Source: Burkholderiales bacterium
GTDB taxonomy: Bacteria > Pseudomonadota > Gammaproteobacteria > Burkholderiales > Usitatibacteraceae
Assembly: GCA_025350945.1 (NCBI GenBank)
Contig: JANXWW010000116.1
Coordinates: 1-5,892 of the forward strand
Length of the DNA: 5,892 nt
Direction of reading: 5' to 3'
This document shows, one piece after another, positions 1 to 5,892 of this stretch. The translations under genes and the position numbers were made by a program. Within the stretch, counting starts at the first letter, position 1. Each line of letters begins with the position of its first letter. The notes under the pieces are model-generated. The model was not told where the DNA came from. It ran no database searches and worked only from the letters and a program-made list of their open reading frames with translations.

Positions 1-2464
1 GTACCAAGCGGCCGCGAAATTCCGACGCGCCGTTAATCTGCGATGGCATTTTGAATAGCAATACTTCCTTCAACTGAGTGACGTCAGCACGCGCCGTAAA
101 CTCTGTAGTTACACCCAATTCCGCGTTGCTCGAAATCGCGATGGCAACAGGATTACCAAACGCGGTGCCCAACAAATTTGAACTCTTCACGCTGGACTCT
201 GTAAACGCGACAGCCCCATTGACATTGCTAATCACCGGGCCAAAATTTAATTTCGCGTTGCCACGCGTAAGCGCGTAATTGCCGATCACACTTGGCGCTA
301 CTTTTGCCACTGCTTTTTCCTCGGCCGTGCCAATGGGAATTTTTAGCGCCAAGTCAAGTTTGCCCGGCCCTTCTATCGCGACAAATTTGGTGAACGCACC
401 TGCATTATTGATGAGCGGACTCTCACGCAAGAATTTAACAACATCTTCTGCGCGCGCATCCACTTCGCTACTCAACGCAAATATTGACGGATGTTGTTTT
501 GTATCCTCAATACCCAGCACTGTTTTCTTGAGCTGACCACTAAAAATCCGCGCGCTTTCAACCCTGGCGCTGATTCTGGTATTTTCAAAACTGAGAATGC
601 CAGCAATATCATTCACCACCGGCCAGCCTTCGGCATAGCGAAAATCAACCTTCTTCAAGTTGGCATCCATCTTGAACAGCCCGCCCTTGCCCTGGTGAAA
701 CGGGAATTCGTGAAGCTCGCCTTTGACTAAAAAATCCGCGTTGGTAATTTCACCGCCCTGCACCGCGAACTTGATGTACTCGCGCGTATTGACAATTCCA
801 TTGGGCACATAACTGGCGACGGCGAGCGCATTACCTTTGGTAATTTTGCCTTTGATATCCAACGAGCCTGGCCCTTTTTCCTCAGCCGCGCGGGGCCCGT
901 CAGCACGCAGCCGCGAATACTTGCCCTGAAACTCAAGATTCATATCTGCGTTATTGGCGCTGACTTTATCGAGCTTTACTTCCAATTGATCCGCAGTGAT
1001 ATTCCACGAACCATCACTCGTGAATTGATCAAATTTCAACGGCTGGGCAAACTGCTGCGGCGCGTCCAAGGTTAAATTTTTCGATGCAATATTAAAAGTC
1101 CCGCCCTTGCTATCACCCTCAATCGCACCTGAAAAACCGGATACACCGGGCAGTTTTTCAAACGCATTGATCGCAAAATCAGTGACGTTGCCTTTTACTT
1201 TATAGGCACGGGGACGCTCGACATATCCATCCCATGCAAAGCTGGATTGCCGAACCACGCCGCGTGGGCTGTAGCGCGCGAACAGCGCACGAACATCCTT
1301 GCCCACCGGGAAAAATTCAATGAGCGCTGCCATCACTTTAAGGTCAAGCCCATTGCCAGTGAGCTCGCCTTTGGCAGTCTTCTCTGCCGATTGATTTTCA
1401 AGCTTCAGCGAAAAATCAGCAGGCGGCAATACCACGCCCTCTTTGGTGCGCAGCTCCAGCGCTTTACTGCCAATGGCGAAGCCACCGGCTTGCGATTTGT
1501 ATTCGATACGGCCGGCGAGTTTGGCGAGATTCAATGAGGCGAGCGCAGGTTCCAGTTGTGCGCTGGCATTGGTCACATGCAAATCAGCGGTAATCGCGCG
1601 GATAGGATTGGCTACAACCAGTTTGCCGTTGTCCCTGTTTTCTGCGCCCGAAGCATTGGCACCAGTATCAATATCGGCCCAGGCGCGCAGATTGCCGAAC
1701 CCGGATTGCAGCGCAGCAGGCACGCTCACGTGTCGCCGCAATGTCTGCAAATTCGCATTCGTGGTCGCCACATAAACCGGCCCCACCGCACTCCAGACAC
1801 CTGCTGTATTGGTTAATTCAAGCTCGCCCCTGGCCTCAACTTTCTGCGCTAAATCTACAGGGGGATTGGCGGTGAGTCCAATACCATGCACGGCACCACG
1901 TTTTTTGATCGCCACGCCCACATTGGCAAAGCGTAAATCGTGATCGGGCTTTAATTCATCGTGCCAGGTGAGGGTCGCGTTCCTGATTTCAATGCCCGGC
2001 TGATCGAGCAAAAACGCAAGCAATTGGCCGTCATCAGGCGTTTGCGTTGGCGCATTCAGCGCGCGACCCGCAAAATACAGCAAGCCATCGGCACGGCGTG
2101 AAAGCGCCAAGGTCGGGCCTTCAAGCAAAAATTCAGCGAACCGTACTTGGCCCACAAATAACGACAACCACGAAACCGAAGCACGCAAACTGGGCAAGGT
2201 AAGCGCAACCGGGGACGCATTCGGCGCAGCATTCGGTGTGGTGTTACCGGCACTGGCGGCGGATTCCATAAACACCACATTCTCTAGCTCCACATAGGGC
2301 ATGAGGCCGTCCCATCCGCCACGAATGGCCGTGGCCGAAACATCCATTCCTGATGCCGCGGCTACACGGCTCACGATTTCGCCCTGATAGCGCTCGATGT
2401 TGGGCAGCACGGCGTATTTGAGCGTTAGCGTAATCAAGGCAAACAGCAATGCAGACACGATCAC
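1..2464 (-). CDS. yhdP: YhdP-family AsmA-like envelope protein (TIGR02099 type), C-terminus beyond the window
   Basis: I translated the minus strand by eye; the frame is open without a stop from above position 2464 to base 1, giving at least 821 codons. Counting from the GTG at 2464-2462, residues 1-20 are a hydrophobic inner-membrane anchor, followed by LPNIERY and a conserved N-terminal block around residues 47-65 (IRGGWDGLMPYVELENVVF). Around residues 560-625 is the hallmark of the YhdP central domain (formerly DUF3971): YIKFAVQGGE, then a hydrophobic/FPF segment and RYAEGWPVVNDIAG, closely resembling E. coli YhdP. The rest is the alternating beta-strand pattern expected of an AsmA-like groove in the periplasm. 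E. coli YhdP is about 1270 residues, so roughly the last third is missing here. In E. coli the family moves phospholipids from inner to outer membrane, redundantly with TamB and YdbH; that role is inferred for this protein. The true start is uncertain: the frame stays open to a stop at 2566-2564, and HLSRFCGRVLYWL just upstream of the GTG looks like part of the protein, but no ATG, GTG or TTG lies there in frame. Confidence 0.9.
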   Translation of the reverse strand, partial: MIVSALLFALITLTLKYAVLPNIERYQGEIVSRVAAASGMDVSATAIRGGWDGLMPYVELENVVFMESAASAGNTTPNAAPNASPVALTLPSLRASVSWLSLFVGQVRFAEFLLEGPTLALSRRADGLLYFAGRALNAPTQTPDDGQLLAFLLDQPGIEIRNATLTWHDELKPDHDLRFANVGVAIKKRGAVHGIGLTANPPVDLAQKVEARGELELTNTAGVWSAVGPVYVATTNANLQTLRRHVSVPAALQSGFGNLRAWADIDTGANASGAENRDNGKLVVANPIRAITADLHVTNASAQLEPALASLNLAKLAGRIEYKSQAGGFAIGSKALELRTKEGVVLPPADFSLKLENQSAEKTAKGELTGNGLDLKVMAALIEFFPVGKDVRALFARYSPRGVVRQSSFAWDGYVERPRAYKVKGNVTDFAINAFEKLPGVSGFSGAIEGDSKGGTFNIASKNLTLDAPQQFAQPLKFDQFTSDGSWNITADQLEVKLDKVSANNADMNLEFQGKYSRLRADGPRAAEEKGPGSLDIKGKITKGNALAVASYVPNGIVNTREYIKFAVQGGEITNADFLVKGELHEFPFHQGKGGLFKMDANLKKVDFRYAEGWPVVNDIAGILSFENTRISARVESARIFSGQLKKTVLGIEDTKQHPSIFALSSEVDARAEDVVKFLRESPLINNAGAFTKFVAIEGPGKLDLALKIPIGTAEEKAVAKVAPSVIGNYALTRGNAKLNFGPVISNVNGAVAFTESSVKSSNLLGTAFGNPVAIAISSNAELGVTTEFTARADVTQLKEVLLFKMPSQINGASEFRGRLV

Positions 2465-2722
2465 GAGCCAATACAGGACACGACCACAAAAGCGGCTGAG
2501 ATGAAAAAAATGGAAACTGGATTTTGCGATGATGTTGCCCCGAATATTGCCCTGAGAATGCAGTTAAGCGCAATTAAGCGTGCGAGACCAAATTACCGGC
2601 TGGAATGCCTGACCGTTGCCTGCCATACTATTTTAACGCTCATGGCGCAAAGTGGACGACACTGTTTTAATTTGCGTCTGCCCGCGCGAATGCAATGCTT
2701 TCATGCTCAGACTCCCGACACA
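2465..2722. promoter_or_regulatory. Divergent glnE / yhdP intergenic control region
   Basis: This is the only gap between two genes transcribed away from each other, so promoters for both must lie in or near it. Signals are weak. For glnE, TTTAAT at 2666-2671 resembles a -10 hexamer (5 of 6), but there is no good -35 about 17 bp upstream. For the yhdP side, TAAAAT on the minus strand (plus positions 2635-2630) is 5 of 6 to the -10 consensus, again without a convincing -35. No Shine-Dalgarno-like purine run precedes the glnE ATG at 2723. A 10-bp-spaced direct repeat sits in the middle. The leftmost 50-100 bases may belong to the yhdP coding region if its real start is upstream of 2464. The extent is inferred from the flanking starts and no binding site was identified with confidence. 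Confidence 0.4.
2564..2580. repeat. Tandem TTAAGCG direct repeat, one helical turn apart
   Basis: TTAAGCG occurs at 2564-2570 and again at 2574-2580, a 10-bp period, in the sequence between the divergent genes. Two identical heptamers on the same face of the helix could be a dimer operator or an activator site. It could also be chance; I do not recognise the motif as a known regulator's site. Another copy, at 5345-5351, lies inside glnE and is presumably unrelated. Confidence 0.3.
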
Positions 2723-5398
2723 ATGAAATTTGACAACCAACTCGCCCAAACGTTTCAGGCATCTCGTTATGCCGAACGACTCTGCACGGCCAATCCGACG
2801 TTCATTGACGACTTGCGCGAGCATGGCAATGCACCGTTCCTGATTGAGAAAATCGCCCTGCCCTTTGTAGGAAACGGCGATGAACTCAGTGCCAGCCTGC
2901 GAAAACTCCGTCAACGCACGATGTTGCGCTTGATCTTTCGCGACGTGAATAATCTCGCCGATCTCAACGAAGTCGTCACCACCATTTCAAATCTCGCGGA
3001 TTTTGTTCTTGCAGCCGCGCTCGATTTTCATCAGCATCAAGTGGCGGATAAATTCAATTTATCGATTACACAAAGAACCGATGAGCGCGCTCAACTTATT
3101 ATCGTTGGCATGGGCAAGCTGGGCGCACACGAGTTGAATGTGTCTTCAGACATCGATCTGATTTTTATCCATCATGAGGACGGCGAAGCCAACGCCGAAA
3201 AATCGTGGCATGAATTTCACGCCGAAATCGGCAAGCGCGTCATCCGCACCATCGATGATGTGACTGAGAATGGATTTGTGTTTCGCGTCGATATGCGGCT
3301 TCGGCCCTATGGTGCCAGCGGCGCGCTGGTGAGCAGCATAGCCGCGCTCGACGCTTACTTCCGCACCCAAGCGCGACCATGGGAGCGCTATGCATGGCTG
3401 AAGGCGCGCGCAATCACCGGTGCAGATGCGACGATCAAAGCGCTTTCCGCATTGGTCACACCGTTTGTTTATCGGCGTTATCACGACTATGGCGCGATTG
3501 AAGAAATGCGCGATATTCATGGACAAATTCGCGCCGAAGCCACCAAGCGTAATCGACTCAACGATATCAAAGTCGGTCCCGGCGGGATTCGCGAAGTGGA
3601 ATTTATCGTGCAAATGCATCAGCTGATTCGTGGTGGACGCGAACCACGTTTGCAAATCGCATCGACTCGTGAATCACTTGATGCGATTGCCAGTCTGGGC
3701 TTAATGGATATCGCACGCGTGACTCAACTGCGCGCGGCGTATGTTTTCCTGCGCAATCTGGAACATCGTTTGCAATATGTTGATGATGCGCAAACGCAAG
3801 CGCTACCCACGAGCAAGATTGAGCAAACACGTATCGCGCAGGTGATGAATTTTACTGACTGGGCGGCTTTTGATGCAGCGCTAAAAAATCATCGCGATGT
3901 TGTTACCGCCGAATTTGAAAATGTCTTTGTGAAAACGTCTGGCGGCGATGGCGGCGCAGTCAGCGTAAAAGAAACAGACTTAAACGCCAATATCCACGCG
4001 GTGTTTGAGCAATTTCTGCTTGAAGAGGCAAGTAAAACGGCCATCTTGGGCCGCGTAGCGGCATGGACCTCCGCATCACGCACTGCCACACTTTCACCGA
4101 AAGTTCGCGCACGAATCGAGACGCTGATTCCTTTAGCACTTCGCGCCGCACTGGCGCATGACTTGTCATCAGTCACCGCTTTTCGCATGTTCGATTTGCT
4201 CGACGCCATCGACAAACGCGAGACATATCTGGCGCTGCTGGATGAGCATCCTGATGTGCTCAATCGCATCGCACTGATCGCTGTAAAAAGCGCGTGGGCG
4301 GCGGGCTTTTTGCGCAAACATCCGGTGTTGCTGGATGAATTGTTGCACCATCGAAACGCTGTTATAGATTGGTCTCGCGAACGCGAGAATTTGCACGTGC
4401 AAACTGCTCGGCTCGCCAACGACACAGAAGCATTGTACGAATTACTGCGCCACACCAAACAACTCATCACGCTAAAACTCAACATCGCCGACATCGAAGG
4501 CCGCATGGGTGTGATGGCCTTGTCGGATGGGCTATCGATGCTCGCCGATATGTTGCTCGAAGCCACGCTCAAGCTCGCGTGGCAAAGCATGAAAGTCGCT
4601 GAAAGCCACCCACCGTACAACCCTGCCCCACGCGGCTTTGCGATCGTAGGCTACGGCAAGCTTGGTAGCAAAGAATTGGGCTACGCGTCGGATCTCGATC
4701 TGGTTTTTTTGTATGACGAAAATTCTGGCATCACTGCCGACCATTACGCGAAACTCGCGCAGCGTTTAAGTAGCTGGCTCAACACCATGACGGCGGGCGG
4801 CGTGCTTTATGAAACCGATCTGCGCCTGCGACCGGATGGCGCGAGCGGCATGCTGGTATCGAGCCTTACTGCGTTTCGCGATTATCAGTTCAGTCGCGCG
4901 TGGACATGGGAGCATCAGGCACTCACCCGCGCCCGCTGGTGTGCGGGCGATGCCGCGCTCGCGGCACCATTCGATGCCATTCGCAACGAGGTATTGTCGA
5001 AGCCGCGTGACAAAGAAAAGCTGCGACGGGAAATTGTCGACATGCGCGACAAAATGCGCAATGAAAAAAAAGATCGCGTCGATCAGCTTGATTTAAAACA
5101 CACCCGCGGCGGTATCGTCGATGTTGAATTTATCGTCCAATATTTAATCCTCGCCTACTCGCGGGAGCACCCGGATTTCCTGAAAAATCTTGGCAACTTC
5201 GCGCTCCTGATGCGCGCCGGTGCGCTCGGCATTCTGGATGAAGACATCGCTGCCCAGGTCGCCAAAGCCTATCTTGTTTATCGCGAACAACAACATCTGG
5301 CACGCAATAATAATCAGCTCAAAACCTGGGTAGCGACTGATGCGTTAAGCGATGAACGTCATGCGGTGATGGCGGCGTGGACAGCACTTTTTGGTTAG
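2723..5398 (+). CDS. glnE: Bifunctional glutamine synthetase adenylyltransferase / adenylyl-removing enzyme
   Basis: GlnE attaches AMP to, and removes it from, a tyrosine of glutamine synthetase in the cytoplasm, in response to glutamine and PII (GlnB), so it controls nitrogen assimilation. The product is 891 residues; E. coli GlnE is 946. The N-terminal adenylyl-removing half has GMGKLGAHELNVSSDIDL at 129-146 (metal-binding D143 and D145) and VDMRLRPYGASG with D190; GPGGIREVEF starting near 284 marks its helical domain. The middle (about 420-600) is helical and corresponds to the regulatory region. The C-terminal adenylyltransferase half repeats the fold: GYGKLGSKELGYASDLDL at 643-660 (D657 and D659), ETDLRLRPDGASG with D699, and HTRGGIVDVEF from 793. 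Both active sites look intact and the frame is unbroken, including across runs of eight A and seven T. I chose the ATG at 2723 because MKFDNQLAQTFQASRYAERL looks like a normal family N-terminus; the frame is open upstream to 2501, but those 74 codons overlap the yhdP 5' end and look non-coding. An ATG at 2690 is the main alternative. No clear ribosome binding site precedes either. Confidence 0.97.
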   Translation: MKFDNQLAQTFQASRYAERLCTANPTFIDDLREHGNAPFLIEKIALPFVGNGDELSASLRKLRQRTMLRLIFRDVNNLADLNEVVTTISNLADFVLAAALDFHQHQVADKFNLSITQRTDERAQLIIVGMGKLGAHELNVSSDIDLIFIHHEDGEANAEKSWHEFHAEIGKRVIRTIDDVTENGFVFRVDMRLRPYGASGALVSSIAALDAYFRTQARPWERYAWLKARAITGADATIKALSALVTPFVYRRYHDYGAIEEMRDIHGQIRAEATKRNRLNDIKVGPGGIREVEFIVQMHQLIRGGREPRLQIASTRESLDAIASLGLMDIARVTQLRAAYVFLRNLEHRLQYVDDAQTQALPTSKIEQTRIAQVMNFTDWAAFDAALKNHRDVVTAEFENVFVKTSGGDGGAVSVKETDLNANIHAVFEQFLLEEASKTAILGRVAAWTSASRTATLSPKVRARIETLIPLALRAALAHDLSSVTAFRMFDLLDAIDKRETYLALLDEHPDVLNRIALIAVKSAWAAGFLRKHPVLLDELLHHRNAVIDWSRERENLHVQTARLANDTEALYELLRHTKQLITLKLNIADIEGRMGVMALSDGLSMLADMLLEATLKLAWQSMKVAESHPPYNPAPRGFAIVGYGKLGSKELGYASDLDLVFLYDENSGITADHYAKLAQRLSSWLNTMTAGGVLYETDLRLRPDGASGMLVSSLTAFRDYQFSRAWTWEHQALTRARWCAGDAALAAPFDAIRNEVLSKPRDKEKLRREIVDMRDKMRNEKKDRVDQLDLKHTRGGIVDVEFIVQYLILAYSREHPDFLKNLGNFALLMRAGALGILDEDIAAQVAKAYLVYREQQHLARNNNQLKTWVATDALSDERHAVMAAWTALFG

Positions 5399-5424
5399 CG
5401 CATCTGCCGCTAAACTGAGTCATT

Positions 5425-5441
5425 CCGGACCCGGCTTTTTT
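5425..5441 (+). terminator. Possible weak terminator after glnE
   Basis: A very short GC stem (CCG at 5425-5427 with CGG at 5432-5434, loop GACC) is followed by six T at 5436-5441, beginning 38 bases after the glnE stop codon. An alternative pairing uses GCCG at 5406-5409 with CGGC at 5432-5435. The position and T-run suit an intrinsic terminator, but the stem is far shorter than usual, so this is tentative. Confidence 0.25.
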
Positions 5442-5444
5442 CCG

Positions 5445-5728
5445 ATTGAGGAGTCTACTTTTCTTCAACGCAAGGAACAGATCCGATCCCTCGCAAAAGC
5501 ATCGCGTGATGAAATCGTAACCCTAGCGTCAGCGCGGGGTTCCGAGCAGTTTTGGCTCATTCGGCAATGTGGGCGCGATATTTCTTAGACTGACCCGCGC
5601 GACCTATCCGCCAGCTCGCGTACGAAAGTCGTGGTGCCCCCTTCTGCGGCACCATCGAGATACATCGATGCCGCGGAGGGAGGCGCTGAAGCGTTTCGAT
5701 TAGCATGTATTACGGTTGACTCCTCAAT
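5445..5728. repeat. Possible small non-autonomous element bounded by an 11-bp inverted repeat
   Basis: ATTGAGGAGTC at 5445-5455 is matched perfectly in inverse orientation by GACTCCTCAAT at 5718-5728, 284 bp from end to end. Inside each arm are further partial matches in inverse orientation (CTTCAACGC near 5463 against CTTCAGCGC read from the other strand near 5690), but they are not collinear. The interval also holds several small hairpins and no convincing gene. This is the size and shape of a miniature inverted-repeat element, yet no flanking target-site duplication is obvious. An 11-bp inverted match in a few hundred bases is expected by chance at about the one-percent level, so the mobile interpretation is an inference. 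Confidence 0.3.
5632..5670. repeat. Two adjacent hairpins in the glnE-distal tail
   Basis: TGGTGCC at 5632-5638 pairs perfectly with GGCACCA at 5648-5654 (7-bp stem, 9-base loop). Immediately after, CATCGA at 5653-5658 pairs with TCGATG at 5665-5670 (6-bp stem, 6-base loop), sharing two bases with the first stem so that the two would compete at that edge. There is no T-run, so these are not terminators. They could be part of a structured RNA or of the arms of a small repeat element; the function is unknown. Confidence 0.35.
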
Positions 5729-5892
5729 GAATTGGCGATGTGTGGAAACTCCACCTTATCATTCGATGTGAGCCGACTGCATTTTCTTGTACTCAGATCA
5801 TGGACTTACAGACTAAGTAAGTGCCATTCGTTGCTAACCCCATTTATGACAATGCCGTTAACAGGAAGAGTGTCGTTTGCAATTTTACGTTA

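Larger units (their letters stand above)
5399..5892. other. Gene-free tail downstream of glnE
   Basis: I find no protein-coding gene I can support in these 494 bases. A TTG-started frame at 5391-5588 (65 codons) overlaps the last 8 bases of glnE and has no ribosome binding site or recognisable family. On the minus strand an ATG near 5705 opens about 59 codons of unrecognised, arginine- and proline-rich sequence. From ATG 5738 a plus-strand frame is open for 51 codons to the window edge (MCGNSTLSFDVSRLHFL...), also unrecognised. Visible structure: an 11-bp inverted repeat (5445-5455 and 5718-5728), hairpins at 5520-5540, 5632-5654, 5653-5670, 5742-5754 and 5804-5822. The last 160 bases or so are visibly more A+T-rich than the preceding part. 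It may be a degraded or inserted segment, or an untranslated region of a gene beyond the edge. Confidence 0.5.

Noticed and set aside
78..1816. Several plus-strand frames of 66 to 110 codons at 78-278, 279-536, 491-730, 1247-1537, 1443-1775 and 1556-1816
   Set aside because: They are antisense to the continuous yhdP frame, mutually overlapping, and their products look like no family; they are shadows of the real gene.
2501..2722. N-terminal extension of glnE by 74 codons from the ATG at 2501
   Set aside because: The extra residues do not resemble the GlnE family, include the intergenic region and overlap the 5' end of the divergent yhdP gene. The family-like N-terminus begins at the ATG at 2723.
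3889..4620. 243-codon minus-strand frame inside glnE
   Set aside because: It is the antisense shadow of glnE: a serine/alanine-rich low-complexity product with no recognisable domain, lying across well-conserved glnE sequence.
5064..5071. Run of eight A within glnE, a possible slippage or frameshift site
   Set aside because: The reading frame continues correctly through it into the conserved HTRGGIVDVEF motif, so no frameshift is present and nothing suggests programmed slippage.
5391..5588. 65-codon TTG-started frame overlapping the glnE stop
   Set aside because: It has no ribosome binding site, a weak start, no recognised family, and it crosses the left end of the inverted repeat and several hairpins. 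It could be a relict, but I cannot support it as a gene.

Overview
The window looks like a chromosomal segment from a proteobacterium of moderate G+C, most likely a betaproteobacterium. The evidence is a recognisable glnE with both of its nucleotidyltransferase halves, placed back to back with a gene for a YhdP/TIGR02099-type AsmA-like envelope protein. That divergent pairing is, from general knowledge, common in Betaproteobacteria. I cannot name the genus.

Layout. Positions 1 to about 2464 (minus strand) are the 5' two thirds or so of a yhdP-like gene: one uninterrupted reading frame that runs off the left edge of the window, so the C-terminus is missing. Positions about 2465-2722 are the divergent intergenic region. 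It must hold the 5' control signals of both genes and contains a 10-bp-spaced direct repeat and only weak promoter-like hexamers. Positions 2723-5398 (plus strand) are a complete, apparently intact glnE of 891 codons. Positions 5399-5892 contain no gene I can support. This tail has a short T-run after glnE, an 11-bp perfect inverted repeat 284 bp end to end, several small hairpins, and a lower-G+C stretch at the right edge.

Biology. GlnE adenylylates and deadenylylates glutamine synthetase in response to glutamine and the PII protein, and so sets nitrogen assimilation. YhdP is an inner-membrane-anchored AsmA-like protein that, in E. coli, acts with TamB and YdbH in moving phospholipids to the outer membrane. 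The two are not known to work in one pathway, and they share only the intergenic region.

The two points most worth a second look are the structured, gene-free tail after glnE, which could be a small non-autonomous mobile element or a decayed insertion, and the absence of an ATG for the yhdP-like frame ahead of its conserved membrane anchor. I see no CRISPR array, tRNA, rRNA, defence island or clearly novel multi-gene system.
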